Position numbers and translations under genes: made by a program
The notes under the pieces: model-generated
The model's database searches: none
Seen by the model: only the letters and a program-made list of their open reading frames with translations
Told to the model about the DNA's origin: nothing
Origin: Antarctobacter heliothermus
GTDB lineage: Bacteria > Pseudomonadota > Alphaproteobacteria > Rhodobacterales > Rhodobacteraceae
DNA length: 64,000 nucleotides
Assembly (NCBI RefSeq): GCF_002237555.1
Contig: NZ_CP022540.1
Coordinates: forward strand, 3,353,001 to 3,417,000
Direction: 5' to 3'
In this document: piece after piece, positions 30,746 through 39,618 of the stretch
Layout of the letters: every line of letters starts with the position of its first letter
Numbering within the stretch: the first letter of the stretch is position 1

Positions 30746-31111
30746 ATGGCTTTCGACCCTACGACACTAAAGTATGATGATCGCGGTCTGATCCCCTGTA
30801 TCGCTCAGGACGCTGATGGCGGCGATGTGCTGATGATGGCCTGGATGAACGCCGAAGCGGTGGCCATGACGCTGGACTCCGGGCGGGTGACGTATTGGTC
30901 CCGTTCGCGTCAGGCGTTCTGGATCAAGGGCGAAACTTCGGGTCATGTTCAGGAACTGGTCGATTTCCGGGTGGATTGCGACCGCGATTGCCTGCTGGTG
31001 CTGGTGCGGCAGACCGGGCCGGCCTGTCATACCAATCGGCGGTCGTGTTTCTATACGGCAGTGCGTGAAGGCGATGAAGTCGAGCTGATGAAGCCGATGG
31101 CAGATAAATAG
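30746..31111 (+). CDS. hisI: phosphoribosyl-AMP cyclohydrolase
   Basis: 121 residues. It opens the purine ring of PR-AMP in histidine synthesis. The metal and catalytic residues are visible: VDCDRDCLLVLV with the Asp/Cys zinc cluster, GPACHTNRRSCFY with the last Cys/His, and YWSRSRQAFWIKGETSG for substrate phosphate. It lacks the HisE domain, so it is the monofunctional type. The ATG at 30746 gives the family N-terminus; an ATG at 30728 is also in frame. It converges on gluQ with nine bases between stops. Confidence 0.95.
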   Translation: MAFDPTTLKYDDRGLIPCIAQDADGGDVLMMAWMNAEAVAMTLDSGRVTYWSRSRQAFWIKGETSGHVQELVDFRVDCDRDCLLVLVRQTGPACHTNRRSCFYTAVREGDEVELMKPMADK

Positions 31112-31120
31112 ATCGGGGCG

Positions 31121-31993
31121 TTACAGGCCGATTTTGGCGCGGATGTCCGATGGAGACAGGCCCTCGGCGCGGTACGTGGCCAAGGCGCGGGCGTCATCCC
31201 GTTTGGCAAGCCGGCGACCCTGCTCATCGCGGATCAGGCGGTGGTGCAGGTATGTGGGCGTTGTTATTCCCAGCACCGCCTGCAACAGGACGTGAATTTG
31301 AGTCGCGTCAAACAGATCTTTGCCACGAATGACATGGGTGACGTCCTGCGCCGCGTCGTCCAAGACAACAGATAAATGGTAAGATCCCAGAAAATCCTTT
31401 CTGGACAGGACAATGTCGCCAACTCTTGAAGTGAGTTCCTCAGCATAGATCGGCACCACACGCCCGGGCGTTTCCCCCTCCGGCCCAATCTCGGTGAAGC
31501 CGGGCAAGGATTGCGGCAGTGCGTTCAAGGCCGCCGCTATGTCAAGGCGCAGGGCCATGCCCTCGGGCGGTGAAACGCCGTCGCGGGGATAGCGATGACG
31601 GCATGTACCGGGATAGATCAGACCATCGGGCCCAAACACCGGGTCAGCCCCTTCTTGCGGGGCGGCGACGGCAGCGGCAATATCGCGGCGCGAGCAGGTG
31701 CAGCCATACAGTAAACCGCGTGACCAGAGATCACTCAGCGCGGCGCGATAGGCGTCCTGCCGGTCGGATTGCCGCAAAGGGGGGGCATCCCAAGTCAGGC
31801 CCAACCATGTGAGATCATCGTAGATCTGCCGCTCCCATTCCGGGCGCGATCGGGTGTGGTCAATATCCTCGATCCGCAACAGAAACCGGCCCGCGGCGGC
31901 GCGCGCCAAATCATGCGCGAGCAGCGCGGAATAGGCGTGACCAAGGTGTAAAGGCCCCGTGGGGGATGGGGCAAATCGTGTGGTGAATGTCAC
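31121..31993 (-). CDS. gluQ: glutamyl-Q tRNA(Asp) synthetase
   Basis: 290 residues. It glutamylates queuosine at position 34 of tRNA-Asp, whose two gene copies are in this window. It resembles the catalytic part of glutamyl-tRNA synthetase without an anticodon domain: RFAPSPTGPLHLGHAYSAL carries the HIGH-type motif, YGCTCSRRD and PGTCRH the zinc ligands, and GRRLAKRDDA the KMSKS-like loop. The ATG overlaps the end of the upstream methyltransferase gene by four bases. Confidence 0.94.
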   Translation of the reverse strand: MTFTTRFAPSPTGPLHLGHAYSALLAHDLARAAAGRFLLRIEDIDHTRSRPEWERQIYDDLTWLGLTWDAPPLRQSDRQDAYRAALSDLWSRGLLYGCTCSRRDIAAAVAAPQEGADPVFGPDGLIYPGTCRHRYPRDGVSPPEGMALRLDIAAALNALPQSLPGFTEIGPEGETPGRVVPIYAEELTSRVGDIVLSRKDFLGSYHLSVVLDDAAQDVTHVIRGKDLFDATQIHVLLQAVLGITTPTYLHHRLIRDEQGRRLAKRDDARALATYRAEGLSPSDIRAKIGL

Positions 31994-32595
31994 GCTTTTT
32001 CAATAACGTATACAGTGGACTTCATGTTCTTTCCGGGCAGGTGGTCACCATGTTCGCGGAACAACTGCCGTATATGGCTCTCGGCGATCCGGCGGTCGAC
32101 CAGCGCCTCAAAGGACGGGTCTTCAAGCGTGTGATCGTTGAAGGAAAAGACGCATTGCGCCCCCGGTGCCAGCGCATCGAAAATACGGTCAAGCGCCGCC
32201 AGTGGTGCCGCACCGGCACCGATCACCCCGATTGCCGCGATAGCGGCATAGCCCGCAGGGACAGGATCATCGGGGCGGATCGACGTCAGGTTGCGATAGA
32301 TGTCTTTTTCGCGCGCCTGTTCCAGCATTCCGGGTGACAAATCCACACCGTCGAGTGTCGTAAACCCCGCAAGACGCAGCGCAATGCCCGACAGGCCCGT
32401 ACCACAGCCAAAGTCGAGAACCGACGCGTCTGGCTGTCCCAAAGTGGCACGCAACGCCTCGGCACAACGCTTTGGCGTGGCATAGCCTTCGCCCTCAACG
32501 GATTGCTCATAGGTCGCGGCCCATGCGTCATACAGATCGCGGGTCTCGTCCTCGGTTCGGGCCTTGTAGACCTTATCAAAATAGGGATCACTCAT
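31990..32595 (-). CDS. class I SAM-dependent methyltransferase
   Basis: 201 residues. SAM-binding motif I is VLDFGCGTGLSGIALR (about 58-73), followed by the acidic end of strand 2 in DGVDLSPGML and FSFNDHTLEDPSFE near the active site. The N-terminal YDAWAATYEQSV is typical of the methyltransf_11/25 group. Substrate unknown. It lies between trmFO and gluQ in a tight minus-strand run (12 bases from trmFO, ATGA overlap with gluQ), so an RNA-modification role is possible but not shown. Confidence 0.8.
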   Translation of the reverse strand: MSDPYFDKVYKARTEDETRDLYDAWAATYEQSVEGEGYATPKRCAEALRATLGQPDASVLDFGCGTGLSGIALRLAGFTTLDGVDLSPGMLEQAREKDIYRNLTSIRPDDPVPAGYAAIAAIGVIGAGAAPLAALDRIFDALAPGAQCVFSFNDHTLEDPSFEALVDRRIAESHIRQLFREHGDHLPGKNMKSTVYVIEKA

Positions 32596-32607
32596 GGGAC
32601 CAGCGTT

Positions 32608-33972
32608 CTACTCTGCGGCCTTGCCGTCAACCCCTTGTTGCGCCAGCCAGTCAGTCCACACGTCTTTGGCGCGGTCGGTATAACCTTTATAGCGTTCGCG
32701 CCGTCCTTTCCGACCGCCCCGCAGCCCTTCGAGCGGGCGGAACAGGCCAAAGTTGACGTTCATCGGCTGAAAGGTCTTGGCCTCGGCGCCGCCGGTTATG
32801 TGGTGGATCAGGGCCCCATGAGCGCTGTCCTGCGGAACCGAGGGCATCGAAACGCCAAGGATATCCGACGCGGCCATCCGCCCGGCCAGCAGCCCCATGG
32901 CAGAGGATTCAACATAGCCCTCGACCCCAGTTACCTGTCCCGCAAAGCGGATATTGGGCTTTGAGCGCAGGCGCATCTGGTCGTCCAACAGTGTCGGGCT
33001 ATTCAGAAAGGTGTTGCGGTGAATGCCGCCCAGTCGCGCAAAACTGGCATCGTGCAAGCCGGGAATCATCCTGAATACATCAGCTTGCGCGCCGTACTTC
33101 ATCTTTGTCTGAAAACCGACGATGTTGTAAAGTGTCCCCAGCGCGTTGTCGCGGCGCAATTGCACGACGGCATAGGCCTTGACCTCGGGCTGGTGCGGAT
33201 TGGTCAAGCCGATGGGTTTCATCGGACCAAAGCGCAGCGTCTCGCGCCCGCGTTCAGCCATGACCTCAATCGGCAGGCAACCGTCGAAGTATCCCGCGGT
33301 CTCGCCCTCGTGAAACTCGGTTTTGTCGGCGGCCAGAAGGGCGTCGATAAACGCCTCATACTGGTCCTTGGTCATGGGGCAGTTGAGATAGGCTTTTTGC
33401 TCTTCCTCAGTCTCGCCTTTGTCATAGCGCGACTGTCGCCACGCCACCGACATGTCGATGCTTTCCGCATAGACGATTGGCGCGATGGCGTCGAAAAACG
33501 CCAACCGGTCGGCTCCGGTTTCTTGCTGGATTGCCGCCCCCAGACCGGCAGAGGTCAGCGGGCCAGTGGCAAAAATCCATTGGCCTTCGCTGGGCAGGTC
33601 GGTGATTTCCTCATGCGAAATCATGATGTTGGGATGCGCGGTCAACGCCTCGGTCACGCTCTCGGCAAAGCCTTCGCGGTCCACCGCCAGCGCGCCACCG
33701 GCGGGCAAGCGCCGGGCATAGGCGGTGCGCATGATCAATCCGCCCGCCTGCAACATCTCCCAATGCAGGAGACCCACGGCATTCTGTTCATGATCGTCCG
33801 ATCGGAACGAGTTCGAACAGACCATTTCCCCAAGGTTTCCAGTCTGATGCGCAAAGGTCTTAACCTTTGGCCGCATCTCGTGCAGGACCACCTGCACGCC
33901 CATGTTCGCAGCCTGCCAGGCTGCTTCGGATCCGGCCATGCCGCCGCCGACGATATGCAATCTCTCTGTCAT
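32608..33972 (-). CDS. trmFO: folate-dependent tRNA m5U54 methyltransferase TrmFO
   Basis: 454 residues. It uses methylenetetrahydrofolate and FAD to make ribothymidine at position 54. The N-terminal FAD site [18 protein letters not shown] is intact; catalytic cysteines are in [13 protein letters not shown] and [13 protein letters not shown]. The C-terminus keeps the family stretch [20 protein letters not shown]. Two start ATGs (33972 and 33981) are possible; 33972 is chosen because it places the FAD motif at the usual position. Confidence 0.95.
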   Translation of the reverse strand: MTERLHIVGGGMAGSEAAWQAANMGVQVVLHEMRPKVKTFAHQTGNLGEMVCSNSFRSDDHEQNAVGLLHWEMLQAGGLIMRTAYARRLPAGGALAVDREGFAESVTEALTAHPNIMISHEEITDLPSEGQWIFATGPLTSAGLGAAIQQETGADRLAFFDAIAPIVYAESIDMSVAWRQSRYDKGETEEEQKAYLNCPMTKDQYEAFIDALLAADKTEFHEGETAGYFDGCLPIEVMAERGRETLRFGPMKPIGLTNPHQPEVKAYAVVQLRRDNALGTLYNIVGFQTKMKYGAQADVFRMIPGLHDASFARLGGIHRNTFLNSPTLLDDQMRLRSKPNIRFAGQVTGVEGYVESSAMGLLAGRMAASDILGVSMPSVPQDSAHGALIHHITGGAEAKTFQPMNVNFGLFRPLEGLRGGRKGRRERYKGYTDRAKDVWTDWLAQQGVDGKAAE

Positions 33973-34031
33973 GATCCGCATCTAGGCGAGCACGCGGGCA
34001 AAGCCAAGCCCGCGACGCGTTTTGAACAGGA

Positions 34032-34829
34032 TCAGTTGTCGGTCTTGACGGCCCAATCCGGCGCGCGTTTTTCCAGAAAGGCAGAAATCCCCTCATCCGT
34101 GTCGCGCCACAGCATGTTCTTGACCATGACATCGCCAGCATAGGCATAAGCCTCATCCAGCCCCATGGTGATTTGGTCATAAAACGCACTCTTGCCGATC
34201 TTGACCGCCGCCGTCAGCTTGCCCGCCAGTGTTTCGGCCAACTCCTGCGTTGCGGCCTCCAATTGGTCATGCGGCACGGCTTTGTTGATCAGCCCGGCGC
34301 GCTCTGCCTCTTCGGTTGACAAAAAGCGGCCTGTGGTCAGCATCTCAAACGCTTTCTTGCGCGGGATGTTGCGCGACAGAGCGACCATCGGCGTCGAACA
34401 GAAAAGGCCGATATTCACACCGTTGACGCCAAACCGCGTGCCCTCTGCCGCAACCGCCAGATCGCAAGAGGCGACCATCTGGCAACCGGCCGCGGTGGCG
34501 ATACCGTGGACCTGCGCGATGACCGGTTGGGGCAGGCGGGTCAGACCGGACATGACGCTGGCGCAGCGCCCGAACAGATCAGCGAAATAGGCTTTGCCCC
34601 CATCCTCTGCCTGACGGCCAGCTTGCATTTGTTTCAGATCGTGACCCGCGCAGAACGCCTTGCCCGCGCCCGAGATCACGACAACACGCGTGTCGCGGTC
34701 CTGACCCAGCGCATCAATCTGCGCCTGAAGGGCGGCCAGCATCTCATCCGAGAGCGCGTTGAGCCGCTCCGGCGCGTTCATGTGCAGATGCGCGATGCCA
34801 CCCGCGTCGCGACGTTCCAGGATTTCCAT
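34032..34829 (-). CDS. crotonase-family protein (ECHDC3-like) lacking catalytic glutamates
   Basis: 265 residues. The crotonase fold is clear, with oxyanion-hole motifs AGHDLKQM and HGIATAAGCQMVAS. The two Glu residues that add water in enoyl-CoA hydratases are replaced: Gln at the first (AAGCQMV) and Asn or Gly at the second (FGVNGVNIGLF). It is therefore unlikely to be a normal hydratase and resembles the ECHDC3 branch. It starts 54 bases from a divergent thioesterase gene. Confidence 0.85.
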   Translation of the reverse strand: MEILERRDAGGIAHLHMNAPERLNALSDEMLAALQAQIDALGQDRDTRVVVISGAGKAFCAGHDLKQMQAGRQAEDGGKAYFADLFGRCASVMSGLTRLPQPVIAQVHGIATAAGCQMVASCDLAVAAEGTRFGVNGVNIGLFCSTPMVALSRNIPRKKAFEMLTTGRFLSTEEAERAGLINKAVPHDQLEAATQELAETLAGKLTAAVKIGKSAFYDQITMGLDEAYAYAGDVMVKNMLWRDTDEGISAFLEKRAPDWAVKTDN

Positions 34830-34883
34830 CTTGTCCTCCTCGTTTGGGCCAGATTAGCTGCGCCCAACAGAGGAGGAAAGCGC

Positions 34884-35309
34884 TTGGAACTCAAGATCAC
34901 CGCCGAAGAAATGACCGGATTTCTGGACGAGGTCTTTCCCCAGGTCCGGGGCATGTTCGGGATCGACCGGATGGATGAGACCCTGCTGGTGATGCGGCTG
35001 TTTAACGATGACAAGCACCTGCGGCCCGGCGGCACCGTGTCCGGCCCGGCGATGTTCTCACTGGCTGATGTGGCGGCCTATGTGGCGACGTTGGGGTTTG
35101 TCGGCAAAGAGTCGCTGGCGGTGACGATCCATTGCTCCATCGATTTCATGCGCAAACCGGTGGCGGGTGTTGATCTGTTGGCAGAGGCGCGCGTGCTGAA
35201 ACTGGGCCGCGCCCTGTCGGTGACCGATGTGCTGCTCTTCAGTGAGGGCACGACCCAGCCGGTGGCCCATGCCTCACTGACCTATTCGATCCCGCCCACC
35301 CGAGCATGA
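34884..35309 (+). CDS. PaaI-type hotdog thioesterase, TTG start
   Basis: 141 residues. Hotdog fold acyl-CoA thioesterase of the PaaI/YbgC group: GGTVSGPAMFSLADVAAYVA carries the active-site Gly and Asp, and SIDFMRKPVAG the central strand. The TTG at 34884 is chosen because GAGGAGGA lies six bases before it; the nearest in-frame ATG (34911) would remove conserved N-terminal helix. Its divergence from one crotonase gene and convergence with another suggests acyl-CoA turnover. Confidence 0.85.
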   Translation: MELKITAEEMTGFLDEVFPQVRGMFGIDRMDETLLVMRLFNDDKHLRPGGTVSGPAMFSLADVAAYVATLGFVGKESLAVTIHCSIDFMRKPVAGVDLLAEARVLKLGRALSVTDVLLFSEGTTQPVAHASLTYSIPPTRA

Positions 35310-35315
35310 AGTGCG

Positions 35316-36110
35316 TCACTTGAAGTTCGGCGCGCGTTTCTGGATGCGGGCAAAGACCGCCTCCAGTTGGTTGGGCTGGCCGATGACCTCTGCCTGCAAT
35401 TCTGCCTCCAACCGCAGCGCCGCCGCCCGGTCCATCAGCCAGCTGTCATTGACCAGCCGTTTGTCGCGGCGAATGGTGTCGGGGTTCTTGCCTGCGATGG
35501 CCTGCGCCAACGCGCGCGCCTCTGTCAGCGGGTCCTCACAGACGCGCGTCACAAGGCCCAGCGCCGCCGCCTCTGCCGCCTCGACCACGCGCCCGGTAAA
35601 GATCAGCTCCTTGGCCTGATCGGCGCGCATCAGCCGGGGCAGGGTGGTGGTGATCCCCATGTCGGGGATCAGGCCCCACGTGATTTCCATCACCGACATG
35701 CGGATGTCGGGTGCCGCCAGCCGGATATCTGCGCCAAGGGCGATCTGGAATCCCGCGCCATAGGTAACGCCGGTAAGCGCAGCGATGACCGGCACCTCCA
35801 GTTCCTGCCAGACGGTGCAGGGTTTCTGGAACATGTTGGCGGTCTCGCCCTCTGGCACCTCAAGGATCTTTCCGATCAGTGCCTTGGGGTCGGGGTTGGC
35901 GGAGAACAGAGACGTGTCGATGCCGGAGCAGAAATTCGGCCCCTCACCGCGCAGGACCACGGCGCGCAGCCCATCGGCGCGCTTCAAATCCTCGCCCGCC
36001 TGTGCCAGCCCTTCAAAGACCGACAGATCGACGGCGTTGTGCTTGTCCGGGCGGTTGAGGATGACCTCGGCAATGGGGCCATCGCGGGTGACGCGGACTG
36101 TATCGGACAT
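35316..36110 (-). CDS. crotonase/enoyl-CoA hydratase-isomerase family protein
   Basis: 264 residues. Oxyanion-hole motifs NFCSGIDTSLF and GVTYGAGFQIALGAD are present; the first catalytic Glu is replaced by Gln, the second Glu is kept in MSVMEITWGLIPD, an arrangement common in isomerase-like or other crotonases. Substrate is unknown. The ATG at 36110 begins the conserved N-terminus; the frame upstream enters an extragenic repeat. It converges with the thioesterase gene with six bases between stops. Confidence 0.88.
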   Translation of the reverse strand: MSDTVRVTRDGPIAEVILNRPDKHNAVDLSVFEGLAQAGEDLKRADGLRAVVLRGEGPNFCSGIDTSLFSANPDPKALIGKILEVPEGETANMFQKPCTVWQELEVPVIAALTGVTYGAGFQIALGADIRLAAPDIRMSVMEITWGLIPDMGITTTLPRLMRADQAKELIFTGRVVEAAEAAALGLVTRVCEDPLTEARALAQAIAGKNPDTIRRDKRLVNDSWLMDRAAALRLEAELQAEVIGQPNQLEAVFARIQKRAPNFK

Positions 36111-36202
36111 GAAATGTGCTCCCTTGCGGCTGTTGTCGCCAGCATAGGGGCGGCATCGCCCGTGCGCATAGCCGTGACGTTGCGTGGTTTTCGATCGGGC
36201 AA

Positions 36203-36296
36203 TGGGGTATTTGGACAAAGAAGAAGCGCGGGGTCGCTGTTTCTTCTCTGGCAAAATACCTCCCGGGGGGCCGCGCAGCGGCGGGGGCAGAGCCCC
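36203..36296. repeat. extragenic GC-rich repeat, inverted pair (copy B)
   Basis: GGGGTATTTGGACAAAGAAG (plus) faces the mirror-image TTCTTCTCTGGCAAAATACC followed by TCCCGGGGGG and GGGGGCAGAGCCCC. Two elements of the same family thus meet head to head between the crotonase gene and speE. Confidence 0.65.
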
Positions 36297-36301
36297 CTCT
36301 G

Positions 36302-37156
36302 TCACGGCATCAGGTTCAGCACGTAGCGTGGCAGGGCAAAGGCCGCCTTGTGAACTTCGGGCGTGTAGTAGTCGGTTGTGATGCCCGCATCTGCGAAACG
36401 CTGTTGCAGGATCTCCAGCGGCACCGCCCGCGCGTCGCCGTCTGTGCCCCAGCCAAAGGCCATCGGGCCACCCGCGTAGGTGGGCACGGTTGCCATGTAA
36501 CAGGTCGCGTCCGCGAACAGCGCCTTGAAGGCACGCATTGTGTTGGTCAGCTCATCGCCCTGCAGGAACGGCACACCGTTCTGGGTGACAAGGATACCGC
36601 CGGGCGTCAGCGCACGTTTCGCGTGGCCATAAAAGGTATCGGTGAACAGGACTTCACCCGGACCAATCGGATCGGTGCTGTCGACGATGATCACATCATA
36701 GCCGCCTTGGGTGGTTTTCATATATTCGGCGCCGTCGGCAATCACCAAGTCCAGGCGAGGGTCGTCAAAGGCACCCTGCGACAGCATCGGCAGGTATTCC
36801 TTCGAGAATTCAACGACACCCGCGTCGATCTCGACCATGGTCACATGGTCGACCGATGTGTGTTTCAATACCTCGCGCGCCATGCCGCCATCGCCGCCGC
36901 CGACGATGCACACACGCTTTGCTGCGCCGTGTGCAAGGATCGGCACATGGGTCAGCATTTCGTGGTAGATGAAGTTGTCCCCTTCGGTGGTCTGGATCAC
37001 GTCGTCCAGCGTCAGGACCCGGCCAAAGGTGCCGTTTTCGAATACGCGCAGGCGCTGGTGGTCGGTTTCGCTGTCGTACAGCAGTTTGTCGACGGTCAGG
37101 CTTTGCGCGTAGTGGCCATGCAGTTGTTCGCGCATCCAGTTGGGCATGTCGGTCAT
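36302..37156 (-). CDS. speE: spermidine synthase-type aminopropyltransferase
   Basis: 284 residues. It transfers aminopropyl from decarboxylated SAM to putrescine. Motifs: YHEMLTHVPIL, the nucleotide site VCIVGGGDGGMAREVLKH, VEIDAGVVEFSKEYLP and the active-site loop VDSTDPIGPGEVLFT. The ATG at 37156 follows GGAGACCAAAG. speD lies upstream on the same strand and would supply its cosubstrate; a terminator between them allows separate levels. Confidence 0.95.
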   Translation of the reverse strand: MTDMPNWMREQLHGHYAQSLTVDKLLYDSETDHQRLRVFENGTFGRVLTLDDVIQTTEGDNFIYHEMLTHVPILAHGAAKRVCIVGGGDGGMAREVLKHTSVDHVTMVEIDAGVVEFSKEYLPMLSQGAFDDPRLDLVIADGAEYMKTTQGGYDVIIVDSTDPIGPGEVLFTDTFYGHAKRALTPGGILVTQNGVPFLQGDELTNTMRAFKALFADATCYMATVPTYAGGPMAFGWGTDGDARAVPLEILQQRFADAGITTDYYTPEVHKAAFALPRYVLNLMP

Positions 37157-37225
37157 CTTTGGTCTCCTGCGGGTCCCGGGCGCGAAACTAACAGGCGGGC
37201 CGGGCATCTCAAACGGGATGGGTCA

Positions 37226-37251
37226 AGAAAAAAGGGCGGCACAGGCCGCCC
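37226..37251 (-). terminator. terminator between speD and speE
   Basis: On the minus strand GGGCGGC-CTGT-GCCGCCC is followed by TTTTTTC, 30 bases past the speD stop. Confidence 0.88.
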
Positions 37252-37280
37252 TTGGTCGGGGTCAGGGTCGAACGCCACAA

Positions 37281-37802
37281 TCAGGCCGCGACGCCAGCCT
37301 CTGATACCACGCCTTCGCCGCGCAGCAGTTCTTTAACGCGCACGTCGGCGGTGCCAAAGGCGCGGGCCAGAACATCAACCGCTTTCCACGGTTGCGCGTC
37401 ACCGCACATGAAGACGTCAAAGGCCCCATAGCCGATTTCCGGCCATGTGTGGACCGAGATGTGGCTTTCGGCCAGAACGGCCACGCCGCTCACGCCCTGC
37501 GGGCTGAACTTGTGCGTGTGGATGTGCAGCAGGGTTGCGCCGCAGGTGTCCACGCAGTCGCGAAAGGCCTGCTGAATGCGCGCCTCATCGTCCAGTCCGT
37601 GCCCGTCGACCACCTCGATGATCAGGTGGGTGCCTGCAAAGACGTTGCCGTCGCGACGGATAAAGTGATCTTCGCGGTCCTCGTCGAATACGTCGCGCGG
37701 GGATGCGGAATCGTTCGCGGGGGCGAGACCCCGGGTGGTGTCTTCCTCTTGGGCGCCTGTCTCCAGACCGTACCCCAGTTGGAAGAGGTTGATGTCCTTC
37801 AT
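37281..37802 (-). CDS. speD: S-adenosylmethionine decarboxylase proenzyme
   Basis: 173 residues. Pyruvoyl enzyme that makes decarboxylated SAM. Self-cleavage is expected between Glu112 and Ser113 in LAESHISVHTWPE; HIHTHKFSPQGVSGV and AFDVFMCGDA hold the catalytic Cys and other active-site residues. The family core starts near residue 53 (NVFAGTHLIIEV); the preceding ~50 residues are an acidic, disordered extension not seen in the short 1b enzymes. GGAGGAATGTC precedes the ATG. Confidence 0.93.
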   Translation of the reverse strand: MKDINLFQLGYGLETGAQEEDTTRGLAPANDSASPRDVFDEDREDHFIRRDGNVFAGTHLIIEVVDGHGLDDEARIQQAFRDCVDTCGATLLHIHTHKFSPQGVSGVAVLAESHISVHTWPEIGYGAFDVFMCGDAQPWKAVDVLARAFGTADVRVKELLRGEGVVSEAGVAA

Positions 37803-37868
37803 GACATTCCTCCTTCAATCCAGTAGTGCGTTCCAGTCGGTCCCTTAGCGCCCCCCGAAGACACAAAT

Positions 37869-37887
37869 GCCCAGCATTTGGCTGGGC
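37869..37887 (-). promoter_or_regulatory. leader hairpin upstream of speD
   Basis: GCCCAGC and GCTGGGC arms around a five-base loop, 67 bases before the speD start. Without a T-run it is not a terminator. It may shape the speD leader; no known riboswitch class is recognised. Confidence 0.35.
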
Positions 37888-37997
37888 GTTCGGGTTGGGA
37901 TCGGTTCCGAAAGTGAGGCTCACCTAAGACCGACCTTTGAGTCGATCAACCCTTTTTTTCTGCATGCGCGAAGAAAGTTTTGTGACAGCCTTCGCCG

Positions 37998-39044
37998 TCA
38001 GGGCGCGGCACCCGCCCCCCAGAGCAGGCCAAAGGCAATGACCGCAAGGCTGGCTGCGGCCGCGTAGTAGGTCAATTTGCGCGGGCAAAAGGGCCGCTCG
38101 CCAAAGGTGCGGCCATCCAGACCGGACACGACCACCTTCATCGGCTTGTCCTTCCAGCGATAGTGCAGGATCCAAACCGGTAGCAGGATGCGGCGATAAC
38201 GGATGCCGGTGGTGTCGGTCTTGAAGGTGATGTTCGACACGCCGCTTTTGCCGATGTTGGCCTTGATGTGATTGCGGATCAGCAGGCGTTTGTCGGCCTC
38301 GTTGGCCCCCAATCCCTCGCCGACGCTTTGATGATGACGTTCGGCGGCGAACCCGGCCAGATACCCGGCGCGATAGGGGCGCAGGCGGCGAGGATCGAAC
38401 TGATGCAGGATGCCATCGCGGATCAACGGGGTGACATGGGGGCTGGCAGGCATCAGAAGGTCATCAAAGCCGATCTTCATCGTGCCACTGGTACGCCGCT
38501 TGCGGCGGTTCTTGCCGCTGCCGGTGGTGTAGCTGGCCCAGTAATCGACCGCCTCCTGGCTGTCGAATGTCCAGAATGGTGCATAAAGCCCGGCAACACG
38601 GCCCTTTTCCACCGTTTCAGAAAGGCCGCGGGGGGCGGCAATCCGGCCTTTGACCCAATCCAATGCATGGGTCTGGGCCGCCTGCTCGGGCACCCGGAAC
38701 GGGATCAGCGCAGTGGTGCGATAGCCGTGATCGGTGGTCGACAGAACCACAGCACCGTCGCAATAGGGGCAGCGGTCCGATAGCGACGCTCCGGTAAACA
38801 CCACCTCGCCGCCGCAGGTTTCGCACCGGTGGGCGCGCATGTCCGGCAGGTCTGGTGGCAGGGTTTCTGGCGTGTCGGCGCGGTAATCGGTCTCGGCGCT
38901 GGCGGCACTGTCCCAGGGGCTTTCGAGACCCTGCGTTGTGCCACAGCTGGTGCATTTCAGCATTTGCACGTTGGGGTCGTAGACGCATTGACCGCCGCAA
39001 GAGGGGCAGCGCAGCTCGGACTGGTCCGTCTGCGGCGTACTCAT
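37998..39044 (-). CDS. double zinc-ribbon membrane protein of unknown function
   Basis: 348 residues. Two zinc ribbons open the protein: CPSCGG...CTSCG (about 12-36) and CETCGG...CPYCDG (about 73-98). A conserved middle (LIPFRVPEQAAQTHALDW, APFWTFDSQEAVDYW) of the type often mis-annotated as replication factor Y follows, then one C-terminal membrane helix (about 325-345). Its ATG overlaps the stop of the upstream membrane-protein gene (ATGA). Role unknown; a membrane-linked assembly or envelope function would fit. Confidence 0.75.
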   Translation of the reverse strand: MSTPQTDQSELRCPSCGGQCVYDPNVQMLKCTSCGTTQGLESPWDSAASAETDYRADTPETLPPDLPDMRAHRCETCGGEVVFTGASLSDRCPYCDGAVVLSTTDHGYRTTALIPFRVPEQAAQTHALDWVKGRIAAPRGLSETVEKGRVAGLYAPFWTFDSQEAVDYWASYTTGSGKNRRKRRTSGTMKIGFDDLLMPASPHVTPLIRDGILHQFDPRRLRPYRAGYLAGFAAERHHQSVGEGLGANEADKRLLIRNHIKANIGKSGVSNITFKTDTTGIRYRRILLPVWILHYRWKDKPMKVVVSGLDGRTFGERPFCPRKLTYYAAAASLAVIAFGLLWGAGAAP

Positions 39045-39355
39045 GAGTCCGCCTCTGACAGGGCGCTGGCGATGTGCAGCAGGATTTCCAGCCGCAGCCA
39101 CGACCGGGCCACCGCCCCACCCAAATCACCCGAAACGCCCCAGTCGCCGATGATCGTGGCGAAAAACCATGTGGCCATCGCCCAGAAGCCGATCATTGAC
39201 CAACCCGCGATGGTGCGAAGGAATCCGGCAGAGCCCTGCTTCAGCTCATGGCGGGCCTCATGAACCTGCACCAGTTTGCGCATCACACCCATGCCAAAGG
39301 CAGTGGCGGTCGCAAATAGAGCAAGGGCGGCAAGAAGGGGGCCAAAGGAAAACAT
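39041..39355 (-). CDS. small two-helix membrane protein paired with the zinc-ribbon gene
   Basis: 104 residues with two hydrophobic segments (about 5-25 and 48-70) and a short Arg-containing tail. No family recognised. It overlaps the zinc-ribbon gene by four bases, so the two products are probably partners. The ATG at 39355 is used; a GTG three codons earlier is possible. Confidence 0.7.
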   Translation of the reverse strand: MFSFGPLLAALALFATATAFGMGVMRKLVQVHEARHELKQGSAGFLRTIAGWSMIGFWAMATWFFATIIGDWGVSGDLGGAVARSWLRLEILLHIASALSEADS

Positions 39356-39523
39356 GGAAGGCACCTTGGTTCGCGTGTATCCGGTTCATGCCCGTGGTGC
39401 GTCGGGGGTGCAAGTGGGGCAGCCCCCTGTGCCAACCTGTGTATTGAGGGTCATTTTGTGGGGTATAGTAATACCATTATTTTAACCGTTTGATTTTGCA
39501 TAGTTAAATCAAGATTTGCGTCC

Positions 39524-39551
39524 TTGACTGGAAAATTCGCCTGCGTATAAC
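39524..39551 (+). promoter_or_regulatory. rplM-rpsI promoter
   Basis: TTGACT and TATAAC separated by 16 bases, 68 bases before the rplM start, preceded by an AT-rich block at 39460-39520. This is the clearest sigma-70 promoter in the window. Confidence 0.85.
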
Positions 39552-39618
39552 AGCGCAATCGGATTTCGGGCCGGGGCGGATGCCTTGGCCCTTCTCAATC
39601 GAACGGACAAGAATCGTC

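Noticed and set aside
37803..37970. speF-type or SAM riboswitch upstream of speD
   Set aside because: The hairpin does not match the known secondary-structure patterns I can recall; only a generic leader hairpin is supported.
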